The position numbers and the translations under genes are program-made. Positions 49,723-60,058 of a stretch of DNA of 64,000 nucleotides are shown in pieces; position 1 is the stretch's first letter; every line of letters begins with the position of its first letter. Source of the stretch: Nafulsella turpanensis ZLM-10 (lineage in GTDB: Bacteria; Bacteroidota; Bacteroidia; Cytophagales; Cyclobacteriaceae). The DNA lies in contig NZ_ANNU01000010.1 of NCBI RefSeq assembly GCF_000346615.1, forward strand, positions 124,001-188,000. Direction: 5' to 3'. The notes under the pieces were generated by a model. The model did not search any database. It saw nothing but the letters and a program-made list of their open reading frames with translations, and was not told the origin of the DNA.

Positions 49723-50172
49723 TTAAGCATTTCCCTGCTGACCACCCTCTTTGTAAAGCTTTACGAATTCACTTTCGCTTATCTGGCTATTATTATCCGT
49801 ATCTACCACCTCAAACAGTCCTTCCCGGAATTCTTCTACCGAAATCTGATTATCCCCATTCAGATCCCACTCTCCAAACTTCTCCACTGTGGAAACTGTA
49901 TAACCGCCCAAATATTCATTTACCCCAGCGCTCCACTCGTCTTCACTTAAAGACTGATCATTATCCTCATTCCACGCTTCAAAATAGCCCATTTCAGCTA
50001 TTGCATTGTAGAACTCCAGATCACTTAAATAATCATTCTCATCCTGGTTAAAAGCCTTAAACAACTTTTGTCCTTCTCCGCCATTACTGCAGGAAGACAT
50101 ACCAAAAATCAAAAGAGCTAAAAATGCATTAAAAAATAAGTTACACTTCTTCATTTTCATACGAATAGACAT
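49723..50172 (-). CDS. EF-hand calcium-binding lipoprotein
   Basis: 149 residues. Lipoprotein signal (FGMSSCSNG). Four EF-hand-like loops, e.g. NQDENDYLSDLEF, DLNGDNQISVEEF, DTDNNSQISESEF. This domain is almost identical in plan and wording to the C-terminus of the exchanger encoded just upstream (50247-51626), so the two arose by duplication. Likely a periplasmic or surface Ca2+ sensor or buffer. Confidence 0.8.
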   Translation of the reverse strand: MSIRMKMKKCNLFFNAFLALLIFGMSSCSNGGEGQKLFKAFNQDENDYLSDLEFYNAIAEMGYFEAWNEDNDQSLSEDEWSAGVNEYLGGYTVSTVEKFGEWDLNGDNQISVEEFREGLFEVVDTDNNSQISESEFVKLYKEGGQQGNA

Positions 50173-50246
50173 TTACATTAGAAAATCACATAAGTAGCAG
50201 AGACCACCGCTGCTACCTTCAGCAACTGAGTTTAAAGAGGTTTTAC

Positions 50247-51626
50247 TTAATTACCACTCTGCGATCCACTCCCTTCTCTGTACAGAGCCACAAACTCGCT
50301 TTCACTTATCTGATTGTTACCATTCTTATCCACCGCTTCAAACAGTCCCTCCCGGAACTCTGGCTCGGAGACTTGGCCGTCACCGTCCAGGTCCCATTCT
50401 CCGAACTCCTCCACCTGCTCAAATTGATAGCCGCCCAGAAACTCACTAACCCCGGCCCTCCACTCGTCCTCGTTCAGGTAAAGGTCCTCGTCTTGGTTCC
50501 AGGCCTCAAAGTAGCCTATCTCGTTTACTGCCCTATAAAGCTCCACGTCCTCCAGATAGTCATTTCCATCCCGGTTGAAAGCCTTGAAAAGTTTAGTTCC
50601 TTCGCCGGACGTTCCACCGAATACCTGAAGTACCCCGAAAAGTACTACAGCCACATAAACCAGCAGGACCGCTCCAAGGGTAAAAACCTGCCAGCGTTTA
50701 AAACCGTGCTCGTTATCTTTTCCTCCCCAATGAATAAAGGCGGCATAAAGTATACCGACCAAGCCAACAAAGCTTAAAACCGTTGCAAAGAGCGGGAAGT
50801 TATTGACCGGCATGGTTACTATGGCAAGCGGAAAAAAGGCTACTGTGAGTGTAACGGCATGATCACCAATAACACTGGTGACGGCAGAGGTAATCTGGCC
50901 GCTTTTAGCGACACTCCAGGTGGCAAAGATTTCAGGCAGGGCCGCCATAGGCGCTGTAATAAATAAACCACCCACTATCTTAGATATTCCAAGGGCAGCA
51001 ACAATATTTTCGGTGGCACGAACGGTGAAATAGGCACCTAAAGCGAGAACTGCCACGCCTGCTACCGCCAGCCAGACCTCTTTCTTTTTCCACTCCACCT
51101 TTTCGCTTTCCTTTCTTCCTCTGAACAAAGCTTGCGCTAAATAAACCACATACATCCCCAGCATAATCCAGCCATCCACAGGCTGTAGTCCCCGCCATTG
51201 AGAAGGCACAGTTAGTACCGCCACTACCGCCACAATCACTAAATAGGGAATTGCCTGTACCGTAACAGCGGTAGGGTCTACTTTTAAAAGATGCTCTTTG
51301 ATATGCTTTTCATGGGCTTTATCCCTATTCTTCTTTTTCAGGTGCCTTGTAGCTACATAGGCGGTAATCACCATAAAAGGGATGGCAATGACATTGGAGC
51401 CAAACATGGTTCCCAAACCAATATTGCCAACGCCTGTAATGGCACTGGCAATGTTAATGCCTATTTCAGGACTGGCCGCAGCCAGACCTATTAAGGCCCC
51501 ACCGGCAGCCACAGAAAAGCCCCACTGCTTTCTTAGCTTCTTTAAAGGCTTCGATAAATGCTCTGCTCCCCAATGAGCTGCCCATACGGCAGCAAGTAAA
51601 ACAAGTGCCCATATCCAGGTGCTCAA
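50247..51626 (-). CDS. CaCA-family cation exchanger fused to EF-hands
   Basis: 459 residues. Two alpha repeats of the Ca2+/cation antiporter family: GLAAASPEIGINIASAITG and ITAPMAALPEIFATW, with about ten membrane segments (~1-330). The C-terminal ~110 residues are a four-EF-hand domain (NRDGNDYLEDVEL, DLDGDGQVSEPEF, DKNGNNQISESEF), paralogous to the free lipoprotein downstream. EF-hands on an exchanger suggest Ca2+ sensing coupled to transport; such a fusion is uncommon in bacteria. Confidence 0.8.
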   Translation of the reverse strand: MSTWIWALVLLAAVWAAHWGAEHLSKPLKKLRKQWGFSVAAGGALIGLAAASPEIGINIASAITGVGNIGLGTMFGSNVIAIPFMVITAYVATRHLKKKNRDKAHEKHIKEHLLKVDPTAVTVQAIPYLVIVAVVAVLTVPSQWRGLQPVDGWIMLGMYVVYLAQALFRGRKESEKVEWKKKEVWLAVAGVAVLALGAYFTVRATENIVAALGISKIVGGLFITAPMAALPEIFATWSVAKSGQITSAVTSVIGDHAVTLTVAFFPLAIVTMPVNNFPLFATVLSFVGLVGILYAAFIHWGGKDNEHGFKRWQVFTLGAVLLVYVAVVLFGVLQVFGGTSGEGTKLFKAFNRDGNDYLEDVELYRAVNEIGYFEAWNQDEDLYLNEDEWRAGVSEFLGGYQFEQVEEFGEWDLDGDGQVSEPEFREGLFEAVDKNGNNQISESEFVALYREGSGSQSGN

Positions 51627-51771
51627 TTGGCACCTCCTCTTCCCTTACCACATTCTTTAAAAAATAGATCAGCTCTTGTCATAGATTAAAAAGTTAAAGG
51701 TTGAATGTTTAATTTACGTACGCTAAAAGGCGTAATGCGTTGAGATTTTACTACCAGCGTTCCCTATCCTT

Positions 51772-52665
51772 TTACTCTGCCTTCAGGAGCGGGCATTTTT
51801 CCTTGTCGAGCTCCAGCTGAATAGTATGATGGCTAAACTCCCATTCTTCCACGGCTTCAATAGCCTGTTGTCGCACTTCATCTATTTGCTCATAGCGGCT
51901 GATTTTTTCCAGTACCAGGTGGGCCGTTAGCACATGGTGCTGTCCATCCAGCGACCAGACATGCGTATGATGAATAGAATTTACATGAGGAACCTGTTGT
52001 AACTTCTTCTTTACTTCCTGCAAGTTGATATTTTCAGGTACTCCCTGCAGCATTAAGTGGAGCGTGTCTTTCAGTCTACCGCCAACGCCCCACAAAATGT
52101 AAAGCGTAATAGCTAATGAGAGGGCCGGGTCCAGAAAATACCACTCTTTAAATTGCAGGATAATCGCCACGATAAGAACTGCTACCCAGCCCAATACATC
52201 TTCCAGCAGGTGCCAGCTTACTACTTTTTCATTAAGTGACTTTCCTCCACTTACCCGCCAGGCAGCATAGCCATTGGAAAGCACACCAATAACAGCAATA
52301 CCAATCATATAGGTTGATTCCACTGCCTCCGGATTCTGTACTCGGGTAATGGCTTCATAAATAATGTAAATGGAACCGCCTATAAGGACCACCGAATTGA
52401 CCAGAGCGCCAAGTAAACGGAAACGGGCAAATCCAAAGCTGAACTCTTCCGTGGCCCCTTTTTTCTCCGCCTTATTTTCTATATACCAGGCCAGTCCCAG
52501 CGATAAGCTATCTCCTAAATCATGCAGTGCATCAGACATGATGGCCACACTATTAGTAAAGAAACCTCCTACAAATTCAACAAGGGTAAAACCCAGATTG
52601 ATAAAAAATGCCAGCTTCAGGTTTTTTTTGGCACCTCCATGTTTGTGATTGTGATGACCTCCCAT
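51772..52665 (-). CDS. Cation diffusion facilitator (CzcD-like)
   Basis: 297 residues. Six membrane segments with the CDF signature (FTNSVAIMSDALHDLGDSLSLGL), His-rich N-terminus (GGHHNHKHGG) and a cytosolic C-terminal domain (HHTHVWSLDGQHHVLTAHLVL). Exports Zn2+ or similar divalent metal in exchange for protons. Confidence 0.85.
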   Translation of the reverse strand: MGGHHNHKHGGAKKNLKLAFFINLGFTLVEFVGGFFTNSVAIMSDALHDLGDSLSLGLAWYIENKAEKKGATEEFSFGFARFRLLGALVNSVVLIGGSIYIIYEAITRVQNPEAVESTYMIGIAVIGVLSNGYAAWRVSGGKSLNEKVVSWHLLEDVLGWVAVLIVAIILQFKEWYFLDPALSLAITLYILWGVGGRLKDTLHLMLQGVPENINLQEVKKKLQQVPHVNSIHHTHVWSLDGQHHVLTAHLVLEKISRYEQIDEVRQQAIEAVEEWEFSHHTIQLELDKEKCPLLKAE

Positions 52666-52727
52666 TTTATTTTTAATTAAAAAGTTTTATGAGTTATTTT
52701 TTAGCTGGTCAATTATCGTTTATTCTC

Positions 52728-53057
52728 CTAACCTCTTGGTGCATACATGATAATGCCCATTCCAATGAGGGCAATTACACCGCCAATGATATCGAACTTA
52801 TCAGGCGTAATGCCATCTACTTTCCAGCCCCAAAGAATAGCCAGCATAATGAAAATACCGCCATAGGCTGCGTATACTCTGCCAAAATTGGCAGGTTGCC
52901 AGGTGGCTACTATTCCATACAGGACTAAAATAATAGCCCCGCTTAGTCCCAACCACCAGGACTTTCCTTCCCGTAACCAAAGCCAGATTAAATAACCGCC
53001 ACCTATCTCGCAAAGACCGGCTAAAATGAAGAGTGCTATAGAGTAAAGTATTTTCAT
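52728..53057 (-). CDS. YnfA-family small membrane protein
   Basis: 109 residues, four membrane segments with [14 protein letters not shown] and [17 protein letters not shown], the YnfA (UPF0060) signature. Members are proposed drug/metabolite-like transporters related to SMR proteins. Sits 61 bases downstream of the CDF gene. Confidence 0.8.
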   Translation of the reverse strand: MKILYSIALFILAGLCEIGGGYLIWLWLREGKSWWLGLSGAIILVLYGIVATWQPANFGRVYAAYGGIFIMLAILWGWKVDGITPDKFDIIGGVIALIGMGIIMYAPRG

Positions 53058-53348
53058 TGATTCCCTCTTTTATAAAATTAACAATCTAAAGTATGCAAAT
53101 CCATTGCATTTTATTCGATACACCGGCTGCATCGCCCTTTTACCAGCAGGCTTGCTTCCTCTGCCTAAAAACGCCCCGGCAAAGACACATCAGGAACTTT
53201 AGACATGGGCAGACAAAAGATATAAGGCTACAAAAAGATTAAAAGTTAACTCTTCTTTAATTTAACTACCAGCTTTTTGAGTCGAGCATGAAAATAGCTT
53301 AGAAATGTACTTAAATCTAAACAGCAAGGGTATTCTACTGTCAGAAAC

Positions 53349-54611
53349 TTACTTGTTTAAATTTATCGCCATTAACTGATCCCACCTGGTTGTATAACAT
53401 TGGGGCATTCGCTCTGCTTTGAGCTGCCAGGCTTTATTGAATCCTTGGGCAGCAACTTTAACTTTCTCGCTACCCATATAAGCATTAAGCTTATCTACTA
53501 CTTGCATGGCCTTTGATTTCTTTTCGCTCGGGCCCTCAAATAAGTTGCCCTGAAGGTTTCCTGCAGGAACGATTGAAGATACCAGTACCCCTGCTTTCTT
53601 ATAAGCATAGCCATCTTGAAAAATGCGATTTAAGCCCTTCAAGGCATAGTGTATGAGCGTTGGGGCGTCATTGCTGGCCACCGGCAGAGCGAGTACTAAT
53701 GAATTGCTGTAGTATGAATTCGTATGAAACCTGTTGGTTTCAACAAAGACAGTTAGCATACCAGCACAAGTTTTTTCCTTCCGGAGCTTAAAAGCGCATT
53801 TTGCAGCAAAATTGCTCACTGCTTCACAGAGAATGCTTTTTGATTCCACACCTTTAGGAAAAGAACGGGATGTACATATATTCTTCCGGGTCTTTGCAAA
53901 TTCCTCCAGGGGCAGACAAGATTGCCCTTTCAATTCCCGGTACAGTCTGGTTTCTACTACACTCATTTCCGTTTTGATCCAGCTTTCCGGAAGCTTAGTA
54001 AAGTCTAAGGCTGTTTTTACTCCAGCTGAAAGCAGCCTTTTAGTATGCTGGCGGCCGATCCCCCAAACCTCCTCAATCGGAAATTCTGCTAAAACCGATT
54101 CCCGCATATCAGGCCTCAGGACAAACACGCCTTTTTCTTTATATTCCGGATACTTCTTTGCAATATGATTAGCAACCTTTGCAAGAACCTTTGTCTGGCC
54201 TACACCAATTCCTACCGGTATGCCTATATTTTTCCTCAAAGTATGACGGATTTCCTGGGCATAATCGCTCAAATTAAATGGCATGTTGCTTAAGTCCAGA
54301 AAAGCTTCATCTATACTATAAATCTCCATACTCGGAGTAAACTTAGCTAAGGTTCGCATAACTCGGCCGGACATATCCGCAAAAAGGGTGTAGTTGCTAC
54401 TGAAGTATTCTACCTTATGTTTTCTAATTAATTCCTTCAACTCAAAGAAGGGCTGGCCCATTTTAATTCCAATGTCTTTGGCAAGCTGGCATCTTGCCAC
54501 AACGCAACCGTCATTGTTGCTTAAAACAATTACAGGCTTACCTTCCAGATCCGGGCGAAAACATTTAATCATGCTACAATAGGCTGAATTAATATCGACA
54601 AGAGCTATCAT
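53349..54611 (-). CDS. umuC: Y-family DNA polymerase (UmuC)
   Basis: 420 residues. Y-family polymerase: ALVDINSAYCSMIK (D6), LSNNDGCVVARCQLAKDIGI, YSIDEAFLDLS, then little-finger region with RSFPKGVESK. Carries out translesion synthesis with UmuD'. Start ATG overlaps the UmuD stop (ATGA). Confidence 0.9.
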   Translation of the reverse strand: MIALVDINSAYCSMIKCFRPDLEGKPVIVLSNNDGCVVARCQLAKDIGIKMGQPFFELKELIRKHKVEYFSSNYTLFADMSGRVMRTLAKFTPSMEIYSIDEAFLDLSNMPFNLSDYAQEIRHTLRKNIGIPVGIGVGQTKVLAKVANHIAKKYPEYKEKGVFVLRPDMRESVLAEFPIEEVWGIGRQHTKRLLSAGVKTALDFTKLPESWIKTEMSVVETRLYRELKGQSCLPLEEFAKTRKNICTSRSFPKGVESKSILCEAVSNFAAKCAFKLRKEKTCAGMLTVFVETNRFHTNSYYSNSLVLALPVASNDAPTLIHYALKGLNRIFQDGYAYKKAGVLVSSIVPAGNLQGNLFEGPSEKKSKAMQVVDKLNAYMGSEKVKVAAQGFNKAWQLKAERMPQCYTTRWDQLMAINLNK

Positions 54612-55027
54612 GACAAAACATTTTTAATCAGATAAGTAACAACTCCCCAAACAAGAAACTCCTGCTCAGGCAACACCTCGATAACCTTCATTTGTCTGTT
54701 TGCCGGTATTAGAAATAATTTATTCTTTTCCTTCCGGATCTTCTTTACTGTAAACTCTCCATCTAAGCAGCAACATGCAGCACGGCCACTTTTAAGCTCA
54801 AGGGACCTATCTATTATAAGAACATCTCCGTCATTGTACCCGTCTTCGATCATGCTAACTCCTTGCACTCGGCCAAAAAACGTGCTATCCGGATTATTAA
54901 TAAGTAACTCGTTCAAATCTAAGGCAGGCTCTATGTAATCCTGTGCCGGAGAGGGAAAACCACAGGATACATTATAAAATGGCAGAAATAATTTCTTTCC
55001 GGTTTCAAACGAATAAAAGTTTATCAT
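54608..55027 (-). CDS. umuD: UmuD-type S24 peptidase
   Basis: 139 residues from the ATG at 55027. Self-cleavage site region SCGFPSPAQDY, catalytic Ser (GVSMIEDG) and Lys (DGEFTVKKI), as in UmuD/LexA proteases. A longer in-frame start at 55174 would be unusual for the family. A Cys-rich stretch (AACCCLDGEF) is unusual. Operon with UmuC. Confidence 0.85.
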   Translation of the reverse strand: MINFYSFETGKKLFLPFYNVSCGFPSPAQDYIEPALDLNELLINNPDSTFFGRVQGVSMIEDGYNDGDVLIIDRSLELKSGRAACCCLDGEFTVKKIRKEKNKLFLIPANRQMKVIEVLPEQEFLVWGVVTYLIKNVLS

Positions 55028-55074
55028 GCTAAAATAATTACCAACTATAGTAAAATGTTTAGCAATATGTGAAA

Positions 55075-55088
55075 TACTAATATCAGTA
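55075..55088. promoter_or_regulatory. Short palindrome upstream of umuD
   Basis: TACT-AATATC-AGTA lies about 50 bases upstream of the umuD start, a plausible operator position for an SOS-controlled gene. The Bacteroidota LexA box is not well defined, so this is only a candidate. Confidence 0.2.
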
Positions 55089-55500
55089 GCAATTGTAAGG
55101 GGGTTAAAAAATATTTTCATGATCTGGCCCAAACGAGTAAACAAAAAATTTTCATCTATAAGCTGTAGTTTCACGGATTTTCAGTTCGGCGAGACTATTT
55201 AAAATAAAGTAGTTGAAAATGCATATAAAGCATCAAACAGAAGAATACTATCGACCAACAAAGAATGGGGGAGTTATCCAAAAGGAATTCATTAATGCTA
55301 AAAAGCAAAGGGTTAAGAAGAATAGGTAAATTCTTGGAAGTACTGTCCGAAATGATAAGAGGGCTTTTTTAACAGCCTCCAGCCTGAGAAGGCCCACCGA
55401 GAAAGCAACTCTACAAAATTTTTATTCTAACCATTGGATTCTAACTTTTAAATCCTTTGAATCTTGGGCAACAACACTGGAGGGTTGAGGTTCTTCCTGT

Positions 55501-56610
55501 ATGATGAATCAATTTGAAAAAGAGGACAGGCAGCTTTACAGGTTTGCCTTACTCCTGTTCACAGGCTTTCTTTTTTTTGGCGGATTATACTTTGCCAGGG
55601 ACTTTTTAATACCGGTGAGCATTGCAGCACTAATGGCCATGGTGATGCTTCCGGTAAACCGCAGGCTTGAGTCATGGGGCATGGCACGATCCATTGCTAT
55701 TATCATTTGTATCATCATTATCATTTTAATAGTAGCAGGATTCACTTTTTTCTTTTATTACCAGATGGAAGATCTTGTTCAGGATTTTCCTTCCATCAGG
55801 GCAAAGCTGAACCAACAGTTAGAAGATTTTCAGTTACTGATAGAAGAAAAGGCAGGTGTTTCTCAGGAGAGGCAAATCTCTTTCCTAAAGAACCAAAGTG
55901 CCACTTTTCTTGATTTCACCAGCCGTTATATAAGAAATATGCTGATGACAGCCACAGAAACTCTGGCAGAAATAGGTCTGGCCACTATTTATTTATTCTT
56001 TTTTCTATTCTACCGGGATAAGTTTGAAAACTTCTTACTCAGGCTGATAGATGAAAGTAATAATCAAAGGGTTAAAAGTATTATCAGTAATATAAGTAAG
56101 GTAACTCAACAATACCTGGGAGGGAAGCTGATTGTCACTGTTATCCTTTCATTCTATAATACCGCTGGCCTGAAAATAGTAGGCTTTGAGGATGCCATTT
56201 TTTGGGGCGTTTTTGGAGGAATTCTCAACTTCATTCCCTACATCGGCACCTTTCTGGGTGGGTTTATCCCCTTCCTTCTTGCCTTAGTAACCTATGATTC
56301 CTTCGGGACTCCACTTGCAGTTGCCCTTATCTTTATGAGCGGGCAGTTCTTGGATAATAATTTTCTCACTCCTATCATTGTAGGTTCAAAAGTTGATTTA
56401 AATCCCTTGTTTACTATTATGGCCCTCATTATAGGAGGACTATTATGGGGTGTTGCCGGCTTAATTATATTTATTCCTTTTTTAGGGATTGTCAAAGTTG
56501 TTTTCGACAATGTCTCATCTCTACATCCTTATGGTTACCTGATTGGCGATGAAAACAAACATTTCGGACTCATGATCATCAAAAAAATCAAAAATGCTTT
56601 TCAACAATAG
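55501..56610 (+). CDS. AI-2E family (PerM-like) membrane transporter
   Basis: 369 residues with about eight membrane segments: YFARDFLIPVSIAALMAMVMLPVN at the start, the long central soluble part, then IGTFLGGFIPFLLALVTYD and LDNNFLTPIIVGSKVDLNPL, the AI-2E family signature. Family members export small molecules or act as Na+/H+ antiporters; the substrate here is unknown. Confidence 0.85.
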   Translation: MMNQFEKEDRQLYRFALLLFTGFLFFGGLYFARDFLIPVSIAALMAMVMLPVNRRLESWGMARSIAIIICIIIIILIVAGFTFFFYYQMEDLVQDFPSIRAKLNQQLEDFQLLIEEKAGVSQERQISFLKNQSATFLDFTSRYIRNMLMTATETLAEIGLATIYLFFFLFYRDKFENFLLRLIDESNNQRVKSIISNISKVTQQYLGGKLIVTVILSFYNTAGLKIVGFEDAIFWGVFGGILNFIPYIGTFLGGFIPFLLALVTYDSFGTPLAVALIFMSGQFLDNNFLTPIIVGSKVDLNPLFTIMALIIGGLLWGVAGLIIFIPFLGIVKVVFDNVSSLHPYGYLIGDENKHFGLMIIKKIKNAFQQ

Positions 56611-57128
56611 TCAGTTATTGGTGCTCATCTAAGGGAAAAAGATCCGGAGCCATTTCAGAACGTATCGTGAAAGATTTTTATCTCTATTTTAACGCTCCGT
56701 TCTCTTTTACGCACGAATAACATTAGTCAAAATTAGGAGCCCCTTCTAACTCGTTCTTCTTTCACTTTAGTATCCTCTTATTAGCTGAATTACCCAGCGC
56801 ACCTATAAATGCAGTTTTTCAAATACCTTTATACTTGCCTTAAGGTAATAACCAGAATAGAAAGTATTTCATTTAATCTATATTCTGTAATCCTTTTGTC
56901 TGAACAGTGTAGTGGATTGTTTGAGCCACTATAAAGCCATTGCGGACTAAATATGAGTCTGCCCCATCTGTAATTACCAAGCCCCTGGCAGAACTCCTAA
57001 CTTCTTACATTCTTTTTTAAGTTCTCAGGGATTTGTGATGCATGTAACTCTTCATAATAGAATAAATTGAATTATCCCTTGCTGCTTATTCCAGTAGTTG
57101 GTATAGTTAAATCTTTTATGATTAACTT
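56611..57128. other. Spacer between convergent genes
   Basis: About 518 bases with no supported gene on either strand and no strong hairpin. Confidence 0.45.
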
Positions 57129-58949
57129 CTACCCAACCATAATATGCGCTTTAGGATATTTGTAGTCTTGTGTATCAACTCTGCTGATAAATGCCAGAGC
57201 AAGGGTAAGGGTCCCGATACGGCCTATAAACATGCTCATTATTATTATAATGCGGCCCCAGAATGAGAGCTGTGGAGTTATTCCCGTACTAAGCCCAACG
57301 GTTGCAAAAGCGGACACTTGCTCAAAGGCAAGGTCTTTAAAATCCATACCAGGCTCTGTGATTGTGAGCAAAAATATACCTACCACGTTTGCACTAACGG
57401 CAAATGCAACAATTGAAAGAGCTCTGAAGATGAGGGATTCGCTGATGAAATGTTTCCCTATTACCAGCTTCACTTTTCCTCGAAAGGTAGCTACAGAAGA
57501 GGCTAATACTATAAAAAAAGTAGAGGTTTTGATGCCGCCTCCAATAGAGCCTGAAGAGGCTCCTACAAACATCAGGAAGATAAGAATAAGATAAGTAGGC
57601 AACTGCAAAGAACCAATATCCACCGTACTGAAACCGGCAGTACGGGTGGCTGAATGAAAGAAGCTGGTGATCAGTGCTTCCATAAAGGCCATATCAGCAA
57701 GGGTATTATCGATTTCAAACAGATAGAAAGTTAGGGTTCCCACTAGCAGCAAGGCAGCCGTTACATAAACGGCTATTTTAGTGCCCAATTGCCAGTCGCG
57801 CCATGGATGACGCAGCCTATCCCGTAGCCGCTTGATGGAGAAGAGGTCCTGAATGACGGGAAAGCCGATGCTCCCAAGGATGATTAGCCCTGCAATCACC
57901 AAGTGCATTAGGTAAGCCTCACGTACCAATCCCTGGTAAAGTCCATTGGAAAACAGGCTAAAGCCTGCCTGGCAAAAGGCAGATACTGCATGAAAGGCAG
58001 AGTAGTAGATTTTCTGATCTATTGAAACGAATTCAATCTCATTGCCCCAGGTAGCAAAGATCAGCAGAAAGCCAACAAATTCAATAAGTATAGTCATAAA
58101 GACAATCCGCCGAATCAAGTCACGAGCTGTTAGTAAGGATTCACTATTTAGAATATTTTGCAGCATTAACTGGTGGCGAATGCCAATACTCTGCCGGAAT
58201 AAGAGAGTGAAGAAAGAAGCAAAAGAGAGGATTCCCAGTCCACCCAATTGGATGAGGATTAGAATTACCAACTGCCCCTTAATGGTAAAGTAGGTAGCGG
58301 TATCCACTACAATCAGACCGGTGACACATACTGCGCTGGTAGCGGTAAATAAGGCCTCTAAAAATGGCATACTGCCCGGTGCTCTGCTCATGTCGGGAAG
58401 CATTAATAAACCAGTACCGATCCCGATGAGAATAATAAAACTTATCAAAAGAGCCGCCGCCGGCCGTACATTAAGGTTCCCAAGGCGGGAACTAGCAACA
58501 CCAAATTCATATACCAGCAGCAGAATCATAAAGCTGCCAATGATGAAATGGTAAAAAGGTAGCGGATGCTGGAAGCCTGCCAGCCCAAGAAGCTCTGGAA
58601 TAAGCGCAAAATCCAGCAGAAAGGCGGATAAGCCATTAATAATTAACAGGAACATTAATATTCCTTCGAAGCGGTGCCTACGAAGGAAATCTGTACGCTT
58701 GAAGGAATACAGCCAGCGAGTCAGGTAGGAGAGAACAAAAATGGCAAAAATGATATTAATGCCATAGTAGACCTGTTGCTGCTGGCGAGGTGTTAGTTCA
58801 AAACCGAAGTTGTATAACAGTAGTGCAGCAGCAGCAAAAGAGCTAATGAAAGTAACGGCCCTGATGGAGGTGTAGGCTTTATCCCGGCTCTCATAGAGTA
58901 GTCGGTTCAGGTTTGCGGCAAGGTCGTTCTTTATTCTCCTAAAATTCAT
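57129..58949 (-). CDS. TrkH/KtrB-type potassium transporter
   Basis: 606 residues, about ten membrane segments with selectivity-filter-like loops (TATSAVCVTGLIVVDT; SAFCQAGFSL; SATRTAGFSTVD; VSAFATVGLSTG), the four-fold MPM repeat of TrkH/KtrB. Long N-terminal extension with three extra hydrophobic segments. K+ uptake channel; a gating partner (TrkA/KtrA) is not adjacent. Confidence 0.85.
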   Translation of the reverse strand: MNFRRIKNDLAANLNRLLYESRDKAYTSIRAVTFISSFAAAALLLYNFGFELTPRQQQQVYYGINIIFAIFVLSYLTRWLYSFKRTDFLRRHRFEGILMFLLIINGLSAFLLDFALIPELLGLAGFQHPLPFYHFIIGSFMILLLVYEFGVASSRLGNLNVRPAAALLISFIILIGIGTGLLMLPDMSRAPGSMPFLEALFTATSAVCVTGLIVVDTATYFTIKGQLVILILIQLGGLGILSFASFFTLLFRQSIGIRHQLMLQNILNSESLLTARDLIRRIVFMTILIEFVGFLLIFATWGNEIEFVSIDQKIYYSAFHAVSAFCQAGFSLFSNGLYQGLVREAYLMHLVIAGLIILGSIGFPVIQDLFSIKRLRDRLRHPWRDWQLGTKIAVYVTAALLLVGTLTFYLFEIDNTLADMAFMEALITSFFHSATRTAGFSTVDIGSLQLPTYLILIFLMFVGASSGSIGGGIKTSTFFIVLASSVATFRGKVKLVIGKHFISESLIFRALSIVAFAVSANVVGIFLLTITEPGMDFKDLAFEQVSAFATVGLSTGITPQLSFWGRIIIIMSMFIGRIGTLTLALAFISRVDTQDYKYPKAHIMVG

Positions 58950-59315
58950 GCCTGCTTTAAATGATATTTTGTATTCTGGTACATCTTTGATTAATCAGAG
59001 AGCTCCACTCTCACATATTTTATATTAGTCCATTCCAAGGGTTATCCAGAGTAGCAAAAATTAAAGACTGAAGTCCTGCGCCACAAATAAGAATATAGTG
59101 CTTCCTATTGTTTCATTCACCTTGCTCCTGGGCAAACCATTTGCAATTTAAATATAACTAATGATGCTGACATAGCTATATATTTTTTCAGCTTGGAGAG
59201 CATTAATCCATTTCTGTATATGAACGATCTCCCTGCAAAACACATGCATAGCAGCTTAAAGGAACATAAACTTTGTGCTTACCATCACTTACAGATTAAC
59301 AGATCTGGAAAACTT
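58950..59315. other. Spacer
   Basis: About 366 bases upstream of the K+ transporter; presumably its promoter region. An open frame from 59193 runs through into the antiporter remnant at 59316-59375 but has no recognisable N-terminus. Confidence 0.4.
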
Positions 59316-59375
59316 GTGGAATTATACTATTCATTTTCTATATTAATTGTTGTAGCAATATCTAAGGACATTTGA
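59316..59375 (+). pseudogene. Remnant of a second NhaP-type antiporter start
   Basis: GTGGAATTATACTATTCATT encodes VELYYSFSILIVVAIS, matching the first residues of the antiporter at 60516 (MELYYSFSVLIVLAS): 30 of 38 bases identical. It then stops at 59373-59375. A duplicated gene start, truncated before the following small gene. Confidence 0.55.
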
Positions 59376-59481
59376 ATCTTTCATTTACCTCAGAAAAACA
59401 GGGCAATTTAAAACGAAAGAAAGGATAGGAAAGTACAAGGCGGAATAGAGCTTTCAGGCTCTATGTTTAGAAAGAAAAATC

Positions 59482-59844
59482 ATGAAAACACAGAACACTT
59501 TTAAATTACCGAAAAATGTGGAGAGGCCATTACCTATTACTATTATATGCATATTAGGGTTAATTGGAGCTGTTGTGAGCCTCCCAGGCATTCTTTCCGG
59601 ATCTCCTCAAATTAAAGAATTAGGGGAATGGTTTCATTACCACCTGGCCATCTCGACCATTTTTGGCTTTTGTTGTTTTCTGGGATTATGGTCGATGAAA
59701 AGATGGGCCCTCTATCTCTACTCAGGAATTCTTCTAATAAATCAGATCATCCTTCTGATAGTAGGTTTATGGAACCCGAGTTCTTTAATCCTGCCCCTAT
59801 TAGTGGTGATATTTGGGGTAGCATATTTCCATAAAATGGATTAA
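59482..59844 (+). CDS. Small membrane protein
   Basis: 120 residues with about four membrane segments (LPITIICILGLIGAVVSLPGI; ISTIFGFCCFLGLWSM; LYSGILLINQIILLIVGLW; LILPLLVVIFGVAYF). No specific family assigned. It stands alone between two antiporter-related sequences. Confidence 0.6.
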   Translation: MKTQNTFKLPKNVERPLPITIICILGLIGAVVSLPGILSGSPQIKELGEWFHYHLAISTIFGFCCFLGLWSMKRWALYLYSGILLINQIILLIVGLWNPSSLILPLLVVIFGVAYFHKMD

Positions 59845-60058
59845 TACCTGCGACTGTACCACAAACTCTACTGCTATGGGGATGGTGAGATAGATGAAGA
59901 AATATCATCGGGTAAAAAAGCGGTATACGCTCTTCATTTTTATAGGAGATAATTAGTTATCCTTTACATAAACGACCCGTTAGAAGTAGAATAAAGCGGT
60001 CGATAAAAGGAATCCCATCAAAAACTTTCCTCTTTTTCTATTTCTATTTGGGTTAAAC

